The position numbers were made by a program, and so were the translations under genes. Source: Spizellomyces sp. 'palustris' (taxonomy: Eukaryota; Chytridiomycota; Chytridiomycetes; Spizellomycetales; Spizellomycetaceae). Taken from it: a DNA stretch of 64,000 nucleotides. Positions 52,968 to 64,000 of this stretch are shown one piece after another. The DNA is taken from the NCBI GenBank assembly GCA_006535965.1, contig QEAR01000016.1, positions 62,001 to 126,000 of the forward strand, in the 5' to 3' direction. The first letter of the stretch is position 1, and each line of letters begins with the position of its first letter. The notes below the pieces were generated by a model, which saw nothing but the letters and a program-made list of their open reading frames with translations, made no database searches and was not told where the DNA came from.

Positions 52968-53468
52968 TTAACATTGCCGAACTTTCAACCTCCAACCAAA
53001 AAAGCTAGCGACATACACGATCGCACGGGCAGCTGTCATCACAGCACGATCCCAGAGCTTATCAAATGCTTCCATGGTCTTTACCACAACTAACGGAAGC
53101 CGCGGCTCATCATACGTAGAGGTTTTATATATGCGGTTGTTCGCTGCAGGCAAATACGATGAAGGAGAACGCTTTCGTAGATGATTAGATGATTTTTTGA
53201 ATGAGGATGCCTTTGGCTTAGAGGACGACATGAGAAGGGGCGTCGTTAGACGCTGGTATAACGAAAGCCATAAAGGCATTCCGATGAGAGGTACACAATG
53301 TGATCCCTGTATTAGCAACTCATACGACTTCACGGTCCAATCGAATGCCACTCACGACAGATTTCATCAACACGGCTAGTGTCGGTCCCAACAGTGCGAC
53401 GACAATGAGAATGGCTACGTTGAGGGCTTCTTTTGATCCATCCACGGCTGCTCTTGCGGCGGGGAGCA
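52968..53468 (-). CDS. Small unknown membrane protein
   Basis: Two exons are clear. The first has MLPAARAAVDGSKEALNVAIL and the membrane helix ILIVVALLGPTLAVLM, ending MKSV before a GTGAGT donor. The second begins RLTTPLLMSSSKPKASS after a CCAG acceptor, is basic, then ends with a hydrophobic patch (AVMTAARAIVYVASFFGW). I recognise no family. The true start could be further upstream. The open frame from 53755 in another phase would overlap the CSA gene start, so I give the conservative start at 53468. Confidence 0.45.
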
Positions 53469-53685
53469 TAGCGTAGGCCACTTCAAGTTGCAGTGAGGTA
53501 GCCAGACGAAAAGCGCGCAATGCCGTGCGGGGACACGAGCACGAGCGTCAAGCTGCGATGTCGTAATCGATGGAGATGCAATGCGGTTGGAATGCACTGC
53601 TTCCGCGGATCCAAATCGCCGCCTGTCGACTTGCTGTTGATCTCCACACTAGAATCGACAAACAACACCAGATGCAGACGCTGCG

Positions 53686-55483
53686 ATGACCTATCGACTT
53701 TTGCGCTCGCGAGAGGAAAATCCGCAACTGCCCAAAATTGAACTGCACTGGTCATCTTCGCGTTTTTTGACTACTGAATTGAGCAAAACGAAGGCTCTGG
53801 CAAAGGTCGCAACAGGCCCTATTAACGCATTGGACATTGAAGCTCTGGAAGGACGATAGTGCGTAGTAGTCTCAAGGGAGCTTTCAAGCGTCGCACGAAC
53901 AGAGCTCATCCAGCTTTCAGCTTACTTGCAGGTAGTGCCGATACGACAATACACCTGTATGACTTGGAGGAGTGGGACGCTGTCTCCAGTGGCTCAGACC
54001 GAGCGTCCACTGGGTTGCGACGACCCGCACCCGCACGAGCCCTTTCGCGTCCAGTAGCGACCGTCGAAAGGTATGGAGTGGCTTGCGCTGTACGGCCGAT
54101 CAACTGGAAATATGTGTGACGTATCTCTTATGTTGTCCCATCACCACTAGGCGTGCGGGCCATGAGTATAGCGTCACAGGCGTCCACTGGTTCCCGTCAG
54201 ATACAGGCTTATTCACTACGTCATCTATGGATGGTACGGTGAAAGTGTGGGATACTAATGTTATGCAGGTATATGTTCAATGTTTGGAAGCTACTACGCA
54301 TCCTCCGCTAATTTTTGATCGTCGCAGAGTGTCTGCACTTTTAATATCGAAAATCATGTCTATGTACATGAGATGTCGTCTGTGGCGACGAGCCACAATT
54401 TGATTGCAAGTATAATCTCGGTGGACGTCGATCTTGTTTCTGCCAGAAATAGCTTGGACTGACGAGGTGTCGTTTTCCAGCGGGCACGGCTGAATCGTCA
54501 GTACGTCTATGCGATATGCGTACGGGTGCCTTCACACATTCGTTAATGGGTACGTTGTTGTACTTGCGCATTATCTGTATCCGCTGCCTGTCAATATACG
54601 TATTGTTAAGGCCACAGGGGGTCGGTTCTCACCGTACGGTGGTCGCCACGGGATGAGTTTTTGTTAGCGTCAGGAAGGTAGGCGTGCTTGTGGAATTGAC
54701 GCCTATCGGGGCGGTTTATATTGACGACCCATGCACTCTATGTAGCACTGATCATACGATTCGATTTTGGGATATACGCAAAGCGAAGGCATGTCTCATA
54801 TCGCTCGATCAGCATGAAACCGGTATAAGATGAACTCTTTTGGCGCATATGTATCTAAAAATATTCTCAACTGCACCGGATGTAACAGGATCTAGGAGAC
54901 GGGAGGACAATGGAGACAACGATTCTACGTCTGCACACAATGGTCATGTAAATGGCCTTGGCTTCACGTCCGACGGCTTGTATCTCATTTCCGCCGGGCA
55001 CGATGAAAGTTTGCGACTGTGGGATGTCTTTTTGGGCAAAAACACTCTGGTACTTGCGATTAACAATGTCCCCTTCGCGCGGTTCACTTTCGTTAACCAT
55101 TTGGGCCTCCAGGTGAACTATGGTCCACACTTGCGAAATCGGGTCTTCCATGTTCTTCAACCGACAATTACACCTCTTTCTTCCTGTTATCCACCATTGC
55201 TTTTTCAGCCGTCTGATAATAGACAGGTACTGGTCTTCAACTTATGGAGTGGGGAATTGATGATGAGGCTAAAGCGGCACGCCGGCCGGGTGGGTTGTGT
55301 TGCCCTTCGACACGGACATGAGGTAAAAAAAATGACAGTATTACAAGGCTCCACTTTGGCAAACCAATTAATACTTTTTTTTTGCCGAACTTGAAGGAGC
55401 TTTACTCTGGGGGGAATGATCATGAGATCTTCTGCTGGAATCCCCGCAAGGACAATATACTTGCTGATGAAGGAGCGAGATAG
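53686..55483 (+). CDS. CSA/ERCC8-like WD40 protein (Rad28)
   Basis: The ATG at 53686 begins [22 protein letters not shown]40 blades are [20 protein letters not shown] (across the first intron), [112 protein letters not shown], and a last blade ending [19 protein letters not shown]. About eight introns are present. The order and the N-terminus match CSA/ERCC8, the DDB1-CUL4 receptor that ubiquitylates stalled RNA polymerase II and CSB in transcription-coupled repair. The C-terminal tail is short (NILADEGAR). Confidence 0.85.
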
Positions 55484-55528
55484 ACATTGATGATGAAATA
55501 ACTTGATTAAATAAGGACACTAGGCAGC

Positions 55529-58500
55529 TCATCCCCCTCTTTGGCCTATTTCCACTTCCTTTACTAATGTGCCCACTCCGTTACAATGGGAACCCCCTTC
55601 GTTCTGACAAAGAGCAGTCTTGTCACCAATCCAATTCATGAACATGCTCCATATCACCTGCCGTTCCACCTCATGCATCTCTTCCATCATCCCACGTATG
55701 TCGGCCAACACTTCATGAACGGCTGAATGAATTTGGGCGAGTTGCGATTGCAATGTCAAATGGGATGGATGGTAGTACAACCGTCTTCGAGATGAGGGTG
55801 CTCGTAGCGACATCGTGGAATTTCCTTCTGGAAGGTGATAGTGAGACGTCATGAATGTCTTGAAGCTGAAGGAATCTGCAGTTACTAAAATGCAATAGCT
55901 GAGGACACCCGCCAAGAAACACCGGTTACCTTTGCGTGAAGTCGTCATTGTCTCCAAGGTTGAAATCCTTTACCCAGTCCACTGTCCGCGGGCTAATATT
56001 CATTACACTTCCTTGACTGGGCCCTCGCAACCAGCCTACGAGATGACAGACGCATGAAATAAGCAATAACACCACAAGGGTGTACACCGCTATCGGAGAT
56101 CCCAGTCCAAACGGAAGCTCTTCAGTGGCACTTCGCCTGGTCACATTGCCAGTGGTGTCACCAGGTGTCAGTGGACTGACGGCGATGGCTTCGGCGCCGG
56201 CACTTTCCGCTGAAGATGGCGTTTTACCCAGTACTTTCCGGTTGTACTCATCAATTTCCTGCTTCAAAAGTGCTACAGTATCTGCGGCACCCTCTTCCAA
56301 ATGAAACGGCTTTTAGAATTCGCCAGAAACTACAATACCTCCCCATGTCCGTACCTGCTAAACCCTTCATTCCGGCGGAGCGTATCATGCCTACGCAAAA
56401 TGTATTCCAAGTATGGTTACACCTGAACTTTATGTCAGAATAGCGCGTACAACTCCATACCTTTAACCATTGGACTCTAGCGTGACAAATCCACCATCCG
56501 TAGTCAGAATATATATACGTACAAATAACGGGAACGGTAGCAAAACTGCCCACCTTGAAGAACTTGACTCCACAGGTCATCACCAAGCGGCACGAATTCT
56601 TCGTCACCCATGTTACGCAGTAGCGCGTGACAGGCGCAAAGGCATCTGCATACGGAAGGGCAGGCGTCGAGCTTTGAGCCTCAATAACATAAACGCTTGA
56701 TTTTATCCACTGTATGAGTGAGAGGGTTCTGGCACAGAAAGAGCGACGGAAAATACAAGAGCTGAACATACAAGTAATCATTCCGCTTGACGAGTCTCTC
56801 CGTTGCGATTACCTCGGCTTCTTTTACTTTCACTGGTGGAATGAATTTTCGCTTAGAGATGTGATTTGCGGGACTAGACTCCTTGGCCAGCGTTACCCAT
56901 CGGATTATTGACAGGCATCATGTATTTGACTTCGCGTTGCGGTTCCGGCCCATCAGACCAAACACCCAGTTGTCGTCCTGTGCCATGCACAGAATATAGT
57001 GTTAAGTTGGAAAGCACGGGAAAACATCGCGAGGAGCGCGAACCTGATTCGCCGCGTTTGGGATGAAATCTTTGACTCCAGAATGTTGTCTCATTGCCAA
57101 AAAGAACGTCAAACAATTTCTGGAACGTAGCGGTTAATATCCACACAGTTTCCCAAATGTCGTAATCGTCCCGGCTGCACCTTGGCTGGTATATTGAATA
57201 CCACGTCCGCTTCCTTCTTTTCTTGATGATCAGCCCCACATCCGCACGGTACTTCCGCGGCTGGGAGCGCCAGATCGGAGGGTGGGTCGTATTCTTTCGA
57301 CAACAAGGGTCTTGAATGAGTCTAGCATTTTTACTAGCAATTTCGTTCAGCAGCTTAGCTTACCTGAAGCGGCGGCGGGTTGTCTACAAAACGCTGAACA
57401 TTACAACGTGCCGTTGGGAATTCAAAACATCGTTGTTTACCTACCCGGTTGTAGGATCTGTTGCAACTGGAGCAGCATCTGGCGCTCGACCCTCGCTTTC
57501 TTCTGACTCGGTTTCGACCCCAGCAGTAGCATGCTTCCGCTTACTGACCGAATCATAAAGTTCTTGCGGGGATAGTCGTTGCTTTGTAATGGACGTTGGT
57601 AAAGTAGTGGCGACAGTAACACTATGCACAGCACACTACATACTTCTGTATTCGTGGCATTTAGCCATGCGGCTTTTAAAGTGGTGAAGTGCGCTTCATC
57701 TTTACTGTAAAACAGTAAGAACGAATGCTATCACGGAACAGAAAAGGTAAACCGTATGTCTCTCATCCTACGCATATATCCAGTGCATACGTACGGTGGC
57801 TTCATTCGTGGTTACGAGGATTGTTGTGGACAGAGGGCCTCTCTTTTGCACAACTGCCAGGACATCCTTCATCTCCGTCACCAGCTGCCAAGTGGTACGT
57901 CAATTCTTGCGTCCAGAGTGGTACAGAAATCAAGAGACTGGCGTTTACCATTCTAATGAAGCCAAGAATATTGGAGTAGAAGCATATACGATCATAGGTA
58001 ATGTAAAGTCTTCCATGTATAGCTATATCCTTCTGCATGGCACACGAGAAGGCTAAGAGACTCACATCAGAAAAGTCAGAAATATGGGCACTTCACAGAT
58101 AGAAGAGTTACCGTCAAGAACATAGTCATTTTTGGGAACGGACTTAAGAAGTCGATGCAGTTTCGTATTCTCCTTGCCTAATGTCCGGTCGGAATATCTG
58201 ATGCCAACATCATCCCCACTGCTCTGATCAGCCGGACTGTCTGGCTTGCCTTGCTCTTTTTCACCATCACTCTCATCTTCATCATCGTCATCTTCTTCTC
58301 CCTCATTGTCAGCAGTCGATGGTTTAATATCACCTTCTGACATTTTAATCTCGTGCAAGGGAATTGCGTCTTCCTCATCATCACTGCCAGCAATATCTGT
58401 AGCCATATCACCTATGAATGGCGTGGAGGCTGGTCCTTCACCAGCGGCTTGGTATTTGGCGGCTTCGATCGTTGCTATCCACTCGTTCATATCGTCCTCT

Positions 58501-60208
58501 GTTTCGGCTTGCAATATGAAATTCCTCCTATCGTTTGCAAATGCGGCGTTGGTGTGATTATTGTCATTGTAAAAATTTCGATCGCCGGACGTACTTATGC
58601 ACGGTAGATACCTCGAAAGAGAACCGTCGTTCTTCGTTTCTGGCCACGCGCACACTGCACAAGAGCACGTTCAAGGCTGGAGTGCCAAGCACCACTCCTC
58701 GTTGCTTTGGTGATATCACACAGTAAGAAAACCCTCCATTTTTGACGCGAAACCATCGCCTTGCCCATGTTTGGACTGCCAAAGGCTTGCTGGAAAATAC
58801 TCGCTTAAATAGGTACCTGAAGATGTGTGATGAGGCCACGCCACTACTTGTAAAACAACCATTCCATACCCTTCTTTCTCCGTTGGAGTAGAAGCTGATG
58901 GGATCAATGGAGAGGGTATGTGACGTGTGCCCCCCCTCTCGCCCGACTGTACATCGAGACTCGGATTGCCCATCGTACTCGTGATCGTGAGGGGTTTCGC
59001 CTTAGTTATGGTTTCCTAGAACATGTGCAGAATCAGAAAATGTAATAAGTGAGGACACTATCCTGGCTTCCTCACGTCTTCCAAAACCTTCCGCGTAGTC
59101 TCCAATTTGGTCGCACTCTGATTTCGCACTTTGATGGACTGCATATCGTTCTTAGTGTGAAGGGTAATCAGGCAAGATCCAACAGAAATGCTCTGATACC
59201 TCGTCAAGTTTGGCTTTTAAGCCGGTTAGTTGAGGCATCAGGCCTTTAAAAACTTGGGACGCGGTATCGTAAAATTCAGAATGGGAGCTGATATAACTCA
59301 TCAGCCTCTCCATGATCATGCCGTGTACACGAATCCGAAATATGATCACCCGGTGGGCAAGTTCCAGAGATGCACGTATGTATTGCTTGCGAAATTCATA
59401 TAGAACAAAAGCATCCTTTCAAAGCACGAGTTTCAGGACGAGTGTCGTGATCGCTCTCGTTCTGCGTCAGCTAACCGTAACAAACCTCACGCAACGCACT
59501 GCTTTCTTTCGTTTTAGACAGATTACCATATCGCGTCACGGCAGTCTCGTATCTCTCTAATACTCGGTCAAAATTTCTTGTCACATCCTAAAAGCACACA
59601 TTTGAAACACGCCAGTAGGAGATAGTGACAACACGGCAAACCTTCATGTCTCGAACGTCCTCCTTCAGAAACGCAAGAAACGGTTCTACAAGCTGCTCTA
59701 TAATATCGTCAACCTATAAGTAGAGCGAATGTTACTAGCCGCTCACGGTGCAAGAACAACATCAATAACCTTACAAGTTTGGCCTTCACTTGATACACAG
59801 ACTGTAGAGCGTCCCCAATTATTCGCGTTATAGTCCGCTCTGCCTCCCCAATGGCCGTTTAGCATTTGAAGGATATGTCACCGGCTTTGGTTCCTTACCA
59901 AAGAGGTGCAGGCCTGACTGGGGCATCAATGTTGCTATCACGTTAGACTGCACTTCATTAGTCCCTTTTTGGCGCATGAATTAGCAATGACGCTCCATAA
60001 TACTAGGTCGCGCAAACCTACTGATCATTTCGTCCGTATACTGGCGTAAAACTCTGCAGACTGAGTCCAACCATTTTCCAAATGCCTCCAACTCATTCTG
60101 AAACAGAGCGACCTTGGCCCGGAAAAATGGAGAGTCGGTTGCCGCAAGCTCCAATGAAAGGGCAGAACAGTCGACCAAGTCGGTCCTTATCGTTGACGGA
60201 TGATGCAT
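55529..60208 (-). CDS. LAM/Ysp1-Sip3-type sterol transfer protein: BAR, PH, GRAM, VASt, membrane anchor
   Basis: This is a large intron-rich gene. The ATG at 60208 starts MHHPSTIRTDLVDCSALSLE, opening a BAR-like helical domain. A PH domain follows (TWARRWFRVKNGGFSYC..., ETEDDMNEWIATIEAA; 58839-58430), then an acidic linker. The GRAM domain has MQKDIAIHGRLYITYDRICFYSNILGF near 58030-57960. The VASt (StART-like) domain spans about 57270-56310, with FDVLFGNETTFW, YVQLFTSSDAPYADAF and CGVKFFKVG. A membrane helix (PIAVYTLVVLLLISCVCHLVGWL) precedes a C-terminal tail. This order matches yeast Lam1/Ysp1 and Lam3/Sip3, which move ergosterol between ER and plasma membrane at contact sites. It is head-to-head with the Vps3844 gene (222 bp). 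Confidence 0.82.
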
Positions 60209-60305
60209 ACTAGAATTCACCGAGGTAGAATGGAAATTGGACCAAGCGGGTAACCAGGCAATCTGGAGGAAGACCTTGTTCTCGCGCAGATCACGTACGC
60301 GTCAG

Positions 60306-60315
60306 GTCACGTGAT
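60306..60315 (+). promoter_or_regulatory. Cbf1-type E-box GTCACGTGAT
   Basis: A perfect RTCACRTGAY site near the middle of the 222-bp promoter shared by the LAM gene (start 60208, minus) and the Vps3844 gene (start 60431, plus). Confidence 0.5.
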
Positions 60316-60430
60316 AAAGCAAACTGTTGAAGGCGCGCTGGAGGACATCGGCACCAGGCGGGCGATTGGAAAAACAGCGTTCACTGGTTTATAGCGGAAG
60401 GCCAGTCGTCAATAACAAGCATACATTGCC

Positions 60431-62367
60431 ATGGCCCGTAGAACGCTCGTTTCGTTATGCGCGGGTATTGCGGCGCTCGCAGCTCTCGCTTCGGCGTCGG
60501 ACAGTTCTGGTAACCCTCGATTGCGATGATTGCCGATGGGTATAGCAAACTGAACAATGTTTTCGTCTCTTGCGTCTGTTGCAGCACCCTATGCGTCTCT
60601 CCATCTATATCCCCGATTGAAGGACGGAGCACCGCGCGATATTTCTTGGACTCAAGCAACATCTTTGGTTTCCCATGTGGTGGCGGTTTCAGCCGGGGCT
60701 GGTGACATCCTACAACCTGTCAATATACTTGAAGTGCAAGACAATGATATACTGGATGATGCCGTCAAAGATGTAGGATTTTCATGCATGTGGTCTTCAG
60801 CAGAATCATTACAGTCTTCTGAACAAACTTCGGCTTCAGATCAAATTTGATATCCTAGGGGCACCTAAAGCGAACCTGTGGGTAGTCATTGACGACTATC
60901 ATGCTGGTAAGTCCCGAATGAGTTTTTTATTGACTGGAACAAATATCCTCACCAATAGTCATGAATACACCAGAATCAGGTCTTCTTGATTCGGTACCGG
61001 CGTATCAGATCTATACAGAGGATGACACCGTGGACTCGCAGTTGGTGGAATTTGGCGAGCGGGCCGCGCGTGCTATTGTAAAGAATGTTCCCGGCAGCTG
61101 GCCGTTAATAATTTCATCTAACGGCCAGGCCGCAGTTATGGGACAGGTATCCGCAGTCCATGTCGGAGAAAAGGTAGGCACGCTTTCAAATGCATTCGCT
61201 ATGAAGTGATTCTGACAAAATGGAATAGAGGGTTGATGTGTCAGCGCAAGTTAAGCTTCCATCAAGCATTCGAAAGACGTTAACTGCGATTTCCGAAACT
61301 CTCTATGAAGACATGAGGTCCCACGCGATTGAGAAGTTTGGAGAGAGTGCGCAATCTTTAAACAGTAATAATCCTGTATGTGACGCGCCACATGCACTCT
61401 GATTTGCTAGATCTCTTGATGTCTAATTATTGACTCCGCCTTTACAGGAAGATATGCATCTCATGGTAAGAAGCATGTTCTGTAAATCGAGAGGTCGCAA
61501 CGCTCATTCTGCCCTGCAGGCGGAAGTCGAATTCGCAACGAGCCTCATTGAGGCATTTAAAGTACAGCGGGTGGCAAGCGCGGGAAAGCCGATCGATGTA
61601 CCCTCTTTTATTGCAGTAACTTTCTCCGGTTTGTCCCGCTTGCGGGACAGATATGGGGAAAGATCCGCTCAGTACGAAAATGGAGCTACTATGGTTAAGA
61701 AGGCTATCAGCGAGGTATCATGGTGCTGTTATACGACATTTGAAGACTGCATGATTGTAACCATCCAGACTTAGATGGTATCCTCCTTCACCGAACTTCA
61801 CGATGGCCACGTGCTGGCCGAGATTTTGACCGTGCCCCCGAAGATTTCAAGGACATTGCTTTCTCGTCGTGCTTCTACTACAGCGACACCGTGTCCAACA
61901 ACCCTTGCGGATTGTATTTCGTAAGTGCTCAGTTAGAAGGCCCTCACGTGATGCCGAACATGCCTAAACGTCTGGAAATGCCCTCCCAAATGCAGGACGT
62001 TTTCAAACTGTACCAATCATGGCACGTGCGGCCAACGTAACGGTTCAAGCTGCTTCGTATGTCAGTGTGGCAACCAGTACACTGACGATGCTGGTCAGGC
62101 GAGGCCTGGCTTCAGTGGACCAGTGAAGTGGACGGGCGACGCGTGTCAATATCAGGATATCAGCGGGCCTTTCCAGATTATTTTCTGGACAAGTCTTGTC
62201 TTGATCATCACAATAATGTAGGTGCCGTTTCGAATGGATATGCCAACGTGTCTCTAATGATTCATTTTTATGGTATCAGCTTTGTTGTGGGCCTACTGAG
62301 CAGCGTTGGGTCTGTGGATTCCGCCAACGATGGCGCCGGTTCAGGCACCCGCAGCAAGACAGACTAG
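60431..62367 (+). CDS. Vps3844-domain secretory-pathway membrane protein
   Basis: The ATG at 60431 begins a signal peptide (MARRTLVSLCAGIAALAALASA). A 103-nt or so intron leads to APYASLHLYPRL. Exons give a luminal domain (YEDDTVDSQLVEFGERAARAIV..., IDVPSFIAVTFSGLSRLRDRYG). A Cys-rich EGF-like segment, CNGHGTC...CFVCQCGNQY, and a membrane helix, PFQIIFWTSLVLIITIMFVVGLL, follow near 62000-62290. The order signal peptide, luminal domain, EGF-like Cys cluster and one helix matches the fungal Vps3844 family (related to V-ATPase accessory proteins of the ER/vacuole). Function in detail is unknown. The exon near 61470-61510 is doubtful. Confidence 0.7.
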
Positions 62368-62741
62368 GTTGGCATACAATCATTCGTTCATGTGAAGTTA
62401 CAGCACCGTCCTCTTCAGCTGGGTGGGACGCAAAATAAAATATATACTGCTATGTCTGGATTATCTCATTGAACAATCAGGAATAAATGCGAAGACGCCA
62501 TATGCGCTTGTCTGCACCGGTATTTTCAACGTGACATGCCGTCCCCGGTGCAGGCGACACGCTCTAGATTTTATCTCAAAATGGTTAGGTCACTTCGGGA
62601 CAGTTGATATTTGCATGGGTTGGTGTCAGGCGCAGAAGAGAGCGTGGAATGACGCGCATGACTGCCAACGGGACCAGACGCTCGGCTACCATCGATACCA
62701 TCCATGTAACAACTGCCCTGATGTGGCTCTTCCCTCCGCTA
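62368..62741. other. Convergent intergenic region
   Basis: This holds the 3' flanks of the Vps3844 gene and the Mpv17-family gene. The open frame 62423-62797 on the plus strand is antisense to the latter and is not called. Confidence 0.5.
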
Positions 62742-63357
62742 CTAACGTAAATCGGAAGGTATTTGGATGGCTCGCCCGGCATGCTGTCGAGTGTTAAAGC
62801 TGAGATACGTATTCCATCCAATCCCAACGATATTGATATAAGCGATACGCCATTGGCTTGGAAGATACCGGAAGTTGATAAGGTTGGCGATCGGCCAGAC
62901 AACAGAGCCATTGACCATGATTGGAACAAAGCGGGATTGGATCCGGTCCCACGGTGACTGCCCGTCCAAGAGAGCAGTCATGGAGAGGAAAGAGAGAACA
63001 TAGGGCGGGAAGAGCAAAACCTGGCCGGCAACAGATTTCTTAAATACGGCCCCCAGCGACCTTGCCTGCCCGCACAACCTATCGAGCTTGGTAAACCCAT
63101 ACAGAAAAAATGGCCCATGCAGCAATGCGCCGGTCAAAGCTGGGATAAAATTGCAACAAACGTTGAATGGTCGCCAATCTACCTGTCAACTAACGCCATG
63201 TTTACCCACCAAACTTTCCAGTCCTCAACCAGTCAACATCACGGAATCGAGCCGTGTCGCTTCCCGATACTCTAGGTTCTACAAAGCCCTGATTCAGCAA
63301 GTCCCCAATCGTATACAGCGTTCCTGATGTTAACGAAGCGCGCACCAGGTCCTGCAT
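62742..63357 (-). CDS. Mpv17/PMP22 family membrane protein
   Basis: The start is taken at 63357 (MQDLVRASLTSGTLYTIGDLL), which matches the Mpv17 beginning ...LTSGxLxxxGDxLxQ. The frame is open to 63420 without an ATG, so an upstream exon is possible. An intron follows DVDWLRTGKF. Family motifs follow: LLHGPFFLYGFTKLDRL, the W-P-x-x-x-x-x-N-F-x-x-x-P motif as WPIANLINFRYLP, and the end near WNTYLSFN. Mpv17/Sym1 proteins sit in the mitochondrial inner membrane or peroxisomes and affect mitochondrial DNA upkeep and stress survival. The C-terminal tail after LSFN may instead be removed by splicing. Confidence 0.8.
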
Positions 63358-63428
63358 CGTCCCTCGCTTAGGAGAGATCTCAATGCTCTTCCGCACACTT
63401 GCGCTTGCAGGACTTGTCACCTGATCAG

Positions 63429-63438
63429 ATCATGTGAC
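63429..63438 (-). promoter_or_regulatory. Cbf1-type E-box (GTCACATGAT on the minus strand)
   Basis: A perfect RTCACRTGAY site about 72 nt upstream of the Mpv17-family start codon. Confidence 0.45.
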
Positions 63439-63745
63439 TCAGGTCATGCTCTCGCAGATCACCTCTGGCAGCTTGTTTCCTGCGAAAGCTTTTTGGAACA
63501 CATCTGATGACAATCTGTGCTCCTGCGAAGAGTCATGACGACATGCAAAAGACAGTGTCAAGTGGGGATCTCGTGGCGAAAGCGAAGACTACAAAACCTT
63601 TCCAATTATAAGTATCTACACACTTTTTGTTGGAGTATATTGCTGGGTGACGAGGGCGGTTGGGTGCTGGGGCCTATTACAAGGCAGCTCCATTGATGGT
63701 GTGATGGTTCGACGCCATCGGTGTTTAACAATATAAGATTCTAAC

Positions 63746-63919
63746 CTGAGCTTTTCTGGTTCGTCGTATTCCCTTTGGTTCTTGGTTGCCCTTTGCTCTT
63801 CCTGTACTTGCGTTTTCGAAATCTTACGAGTCACCAGAGCGTTGTTCTGGACGTCGACTTTCAAAGACGCACCGTAAAAGTGGGTATCCCGGAGAAGCTC
63901 TCCAGATGCTTGATATGAG
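63746..63919 (-). CDS. Possible exon of an unidentified gene
   Basis: A 58-codon frame lies between an AAAG acceptor and a GTTAGA donor. It encodes SYQASGELLRDTHFYGASLK... and EEQRATKNQREYDEPEKLR, charged and rich in Gln/Glu/Lys. It looks coding, but the flanking exons lie partly beyond the window and I recognise no family. Confidence 0.3.
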
Positions 63920-64000
63920 CTTTACTCAGCTTCTTGCAATGGGAATCCCGCTGATGGTCGCTATCTAAACAGGGCTGCGTCATCCTCTACATAACCCCAC

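Larger units (their letters stand above)
63358..64000. other. Right edge: upstream region of the Mpv17 gene and possible exon of another gene
   Basis: This contains a Cbf1-type site at 63429-63438 and a coding-like minus-strand segment at 63746-63919, listed separately. Nothing else is recognised in the remaining sequence. Confidence 0.45.

Overview
The window looks like nuclear DNA of an early-diverging, probably zoosporic (chytrid-like) fungus. Genes are dense and on both strands, separated by a few hundred bases. Almost all are cut by short GT-AG introns (about 50-90 nt), often with a CTRAY-type branch site. The gene content is fungal: an Snt2 chromatin reader, ERG28, a RAX1-like RGS membrane protein, a LAM/Ysp sterol transporter, a Vps3844-domain protein, CORVET Vps8 and ILV1. 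It also includes genes usually lost in yeasts: katanin p80, an ER-type SERCA Ca2+-ATPase, accessory complex I subunits and an AIFM3-like Rieske flavoprotein. Katanin p80 together with complex I points to a flagellated, respiring fungus. I see no CRISPR array, no convincing mobile element and no confident tRNA.

Layout. 1-1.2 kb: nothing assigned. 1.2-3.5 kb (-): secreted pepsin-like protease with Tyr/Asp/Lys-rich inserts. 5-10 kb (+): Snt2. 10-11 kb: doubtful gene pieces. 11.7-12 kb (-): small unknown protein. 12.9-15.2 kb (+): AIFM3-like oxidoreductase. 16.5-20 kb (-): SERCA. 20.6-21.3 kb (-): ERG28. 22.5-23.7 kb (+): RAX1-like. 24.3 kb (+): NADAR protein. 25 kb (+): small Ala-rich protein. 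25.8-26.6 kb (-): unknown protein. 27.9-28.4 kb (+): NDUFA6. 28.6-30.3 kb (-): ATG14. 30.7-33.6 kb (+): katanin p80. 33.9-40.3 kb (-): VPS8. 40.8-41.7 kb (+): UBE2E-type E2. 42-44.4 kb (-): NDUFA9 joined to pantothenate synthetase. 44.6-46.7 kb (-): ILV1. 47.2-48.6 kb (+): F-box/RCC1 protein. 48.8-52.7 kb (-): EFL1. 53-53.5 kb (-): small membrane protein. 53.7-55.5 kb (+): CSA/ERCC8. 55.5-60.2 kb (-): LAM sterol transporter. 60.4-62.4 kb (+): Vps3844 protein. 62.7-63.4 kb (-): Mpv17/PMP22.

The most striking feature is at 42-44.4 kb. The complex I subunit NDUFA9 is followed on the same strand by pantoate-beta-alanine ligase (PanC), which has no ATG of its own. A well-formed 58-nt intron joins the two frames exactly, predicting one NDUFA9-PanC polyprotein. 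The junction carries an R-x-Y-S stretch like a mitochondrial presequence cleavage site. ILV1 lies just upstream on the same strand and an ACP-binding LYR subunit (NDUFA6) lies 14 kb away. A link between branched-chain metabolism, pantothenate/CoA and complex I is possible, but that is inference.

Second-tier observations: three tandem phase-matched exons encoding an ELM2 start motif in Snt2; two changed prolines in conserved SERCA motifs; a DTG-to-DTA change in the protease; and two recurring promoter motifs (TGACGTCA and RTCACRTGAY). Several gene pairs are head-to-head with 220-500 bp shared promoters. Exon boundaries were read by eye from splice signals and homology memory, so ends of weakly conserved genes are approximate.
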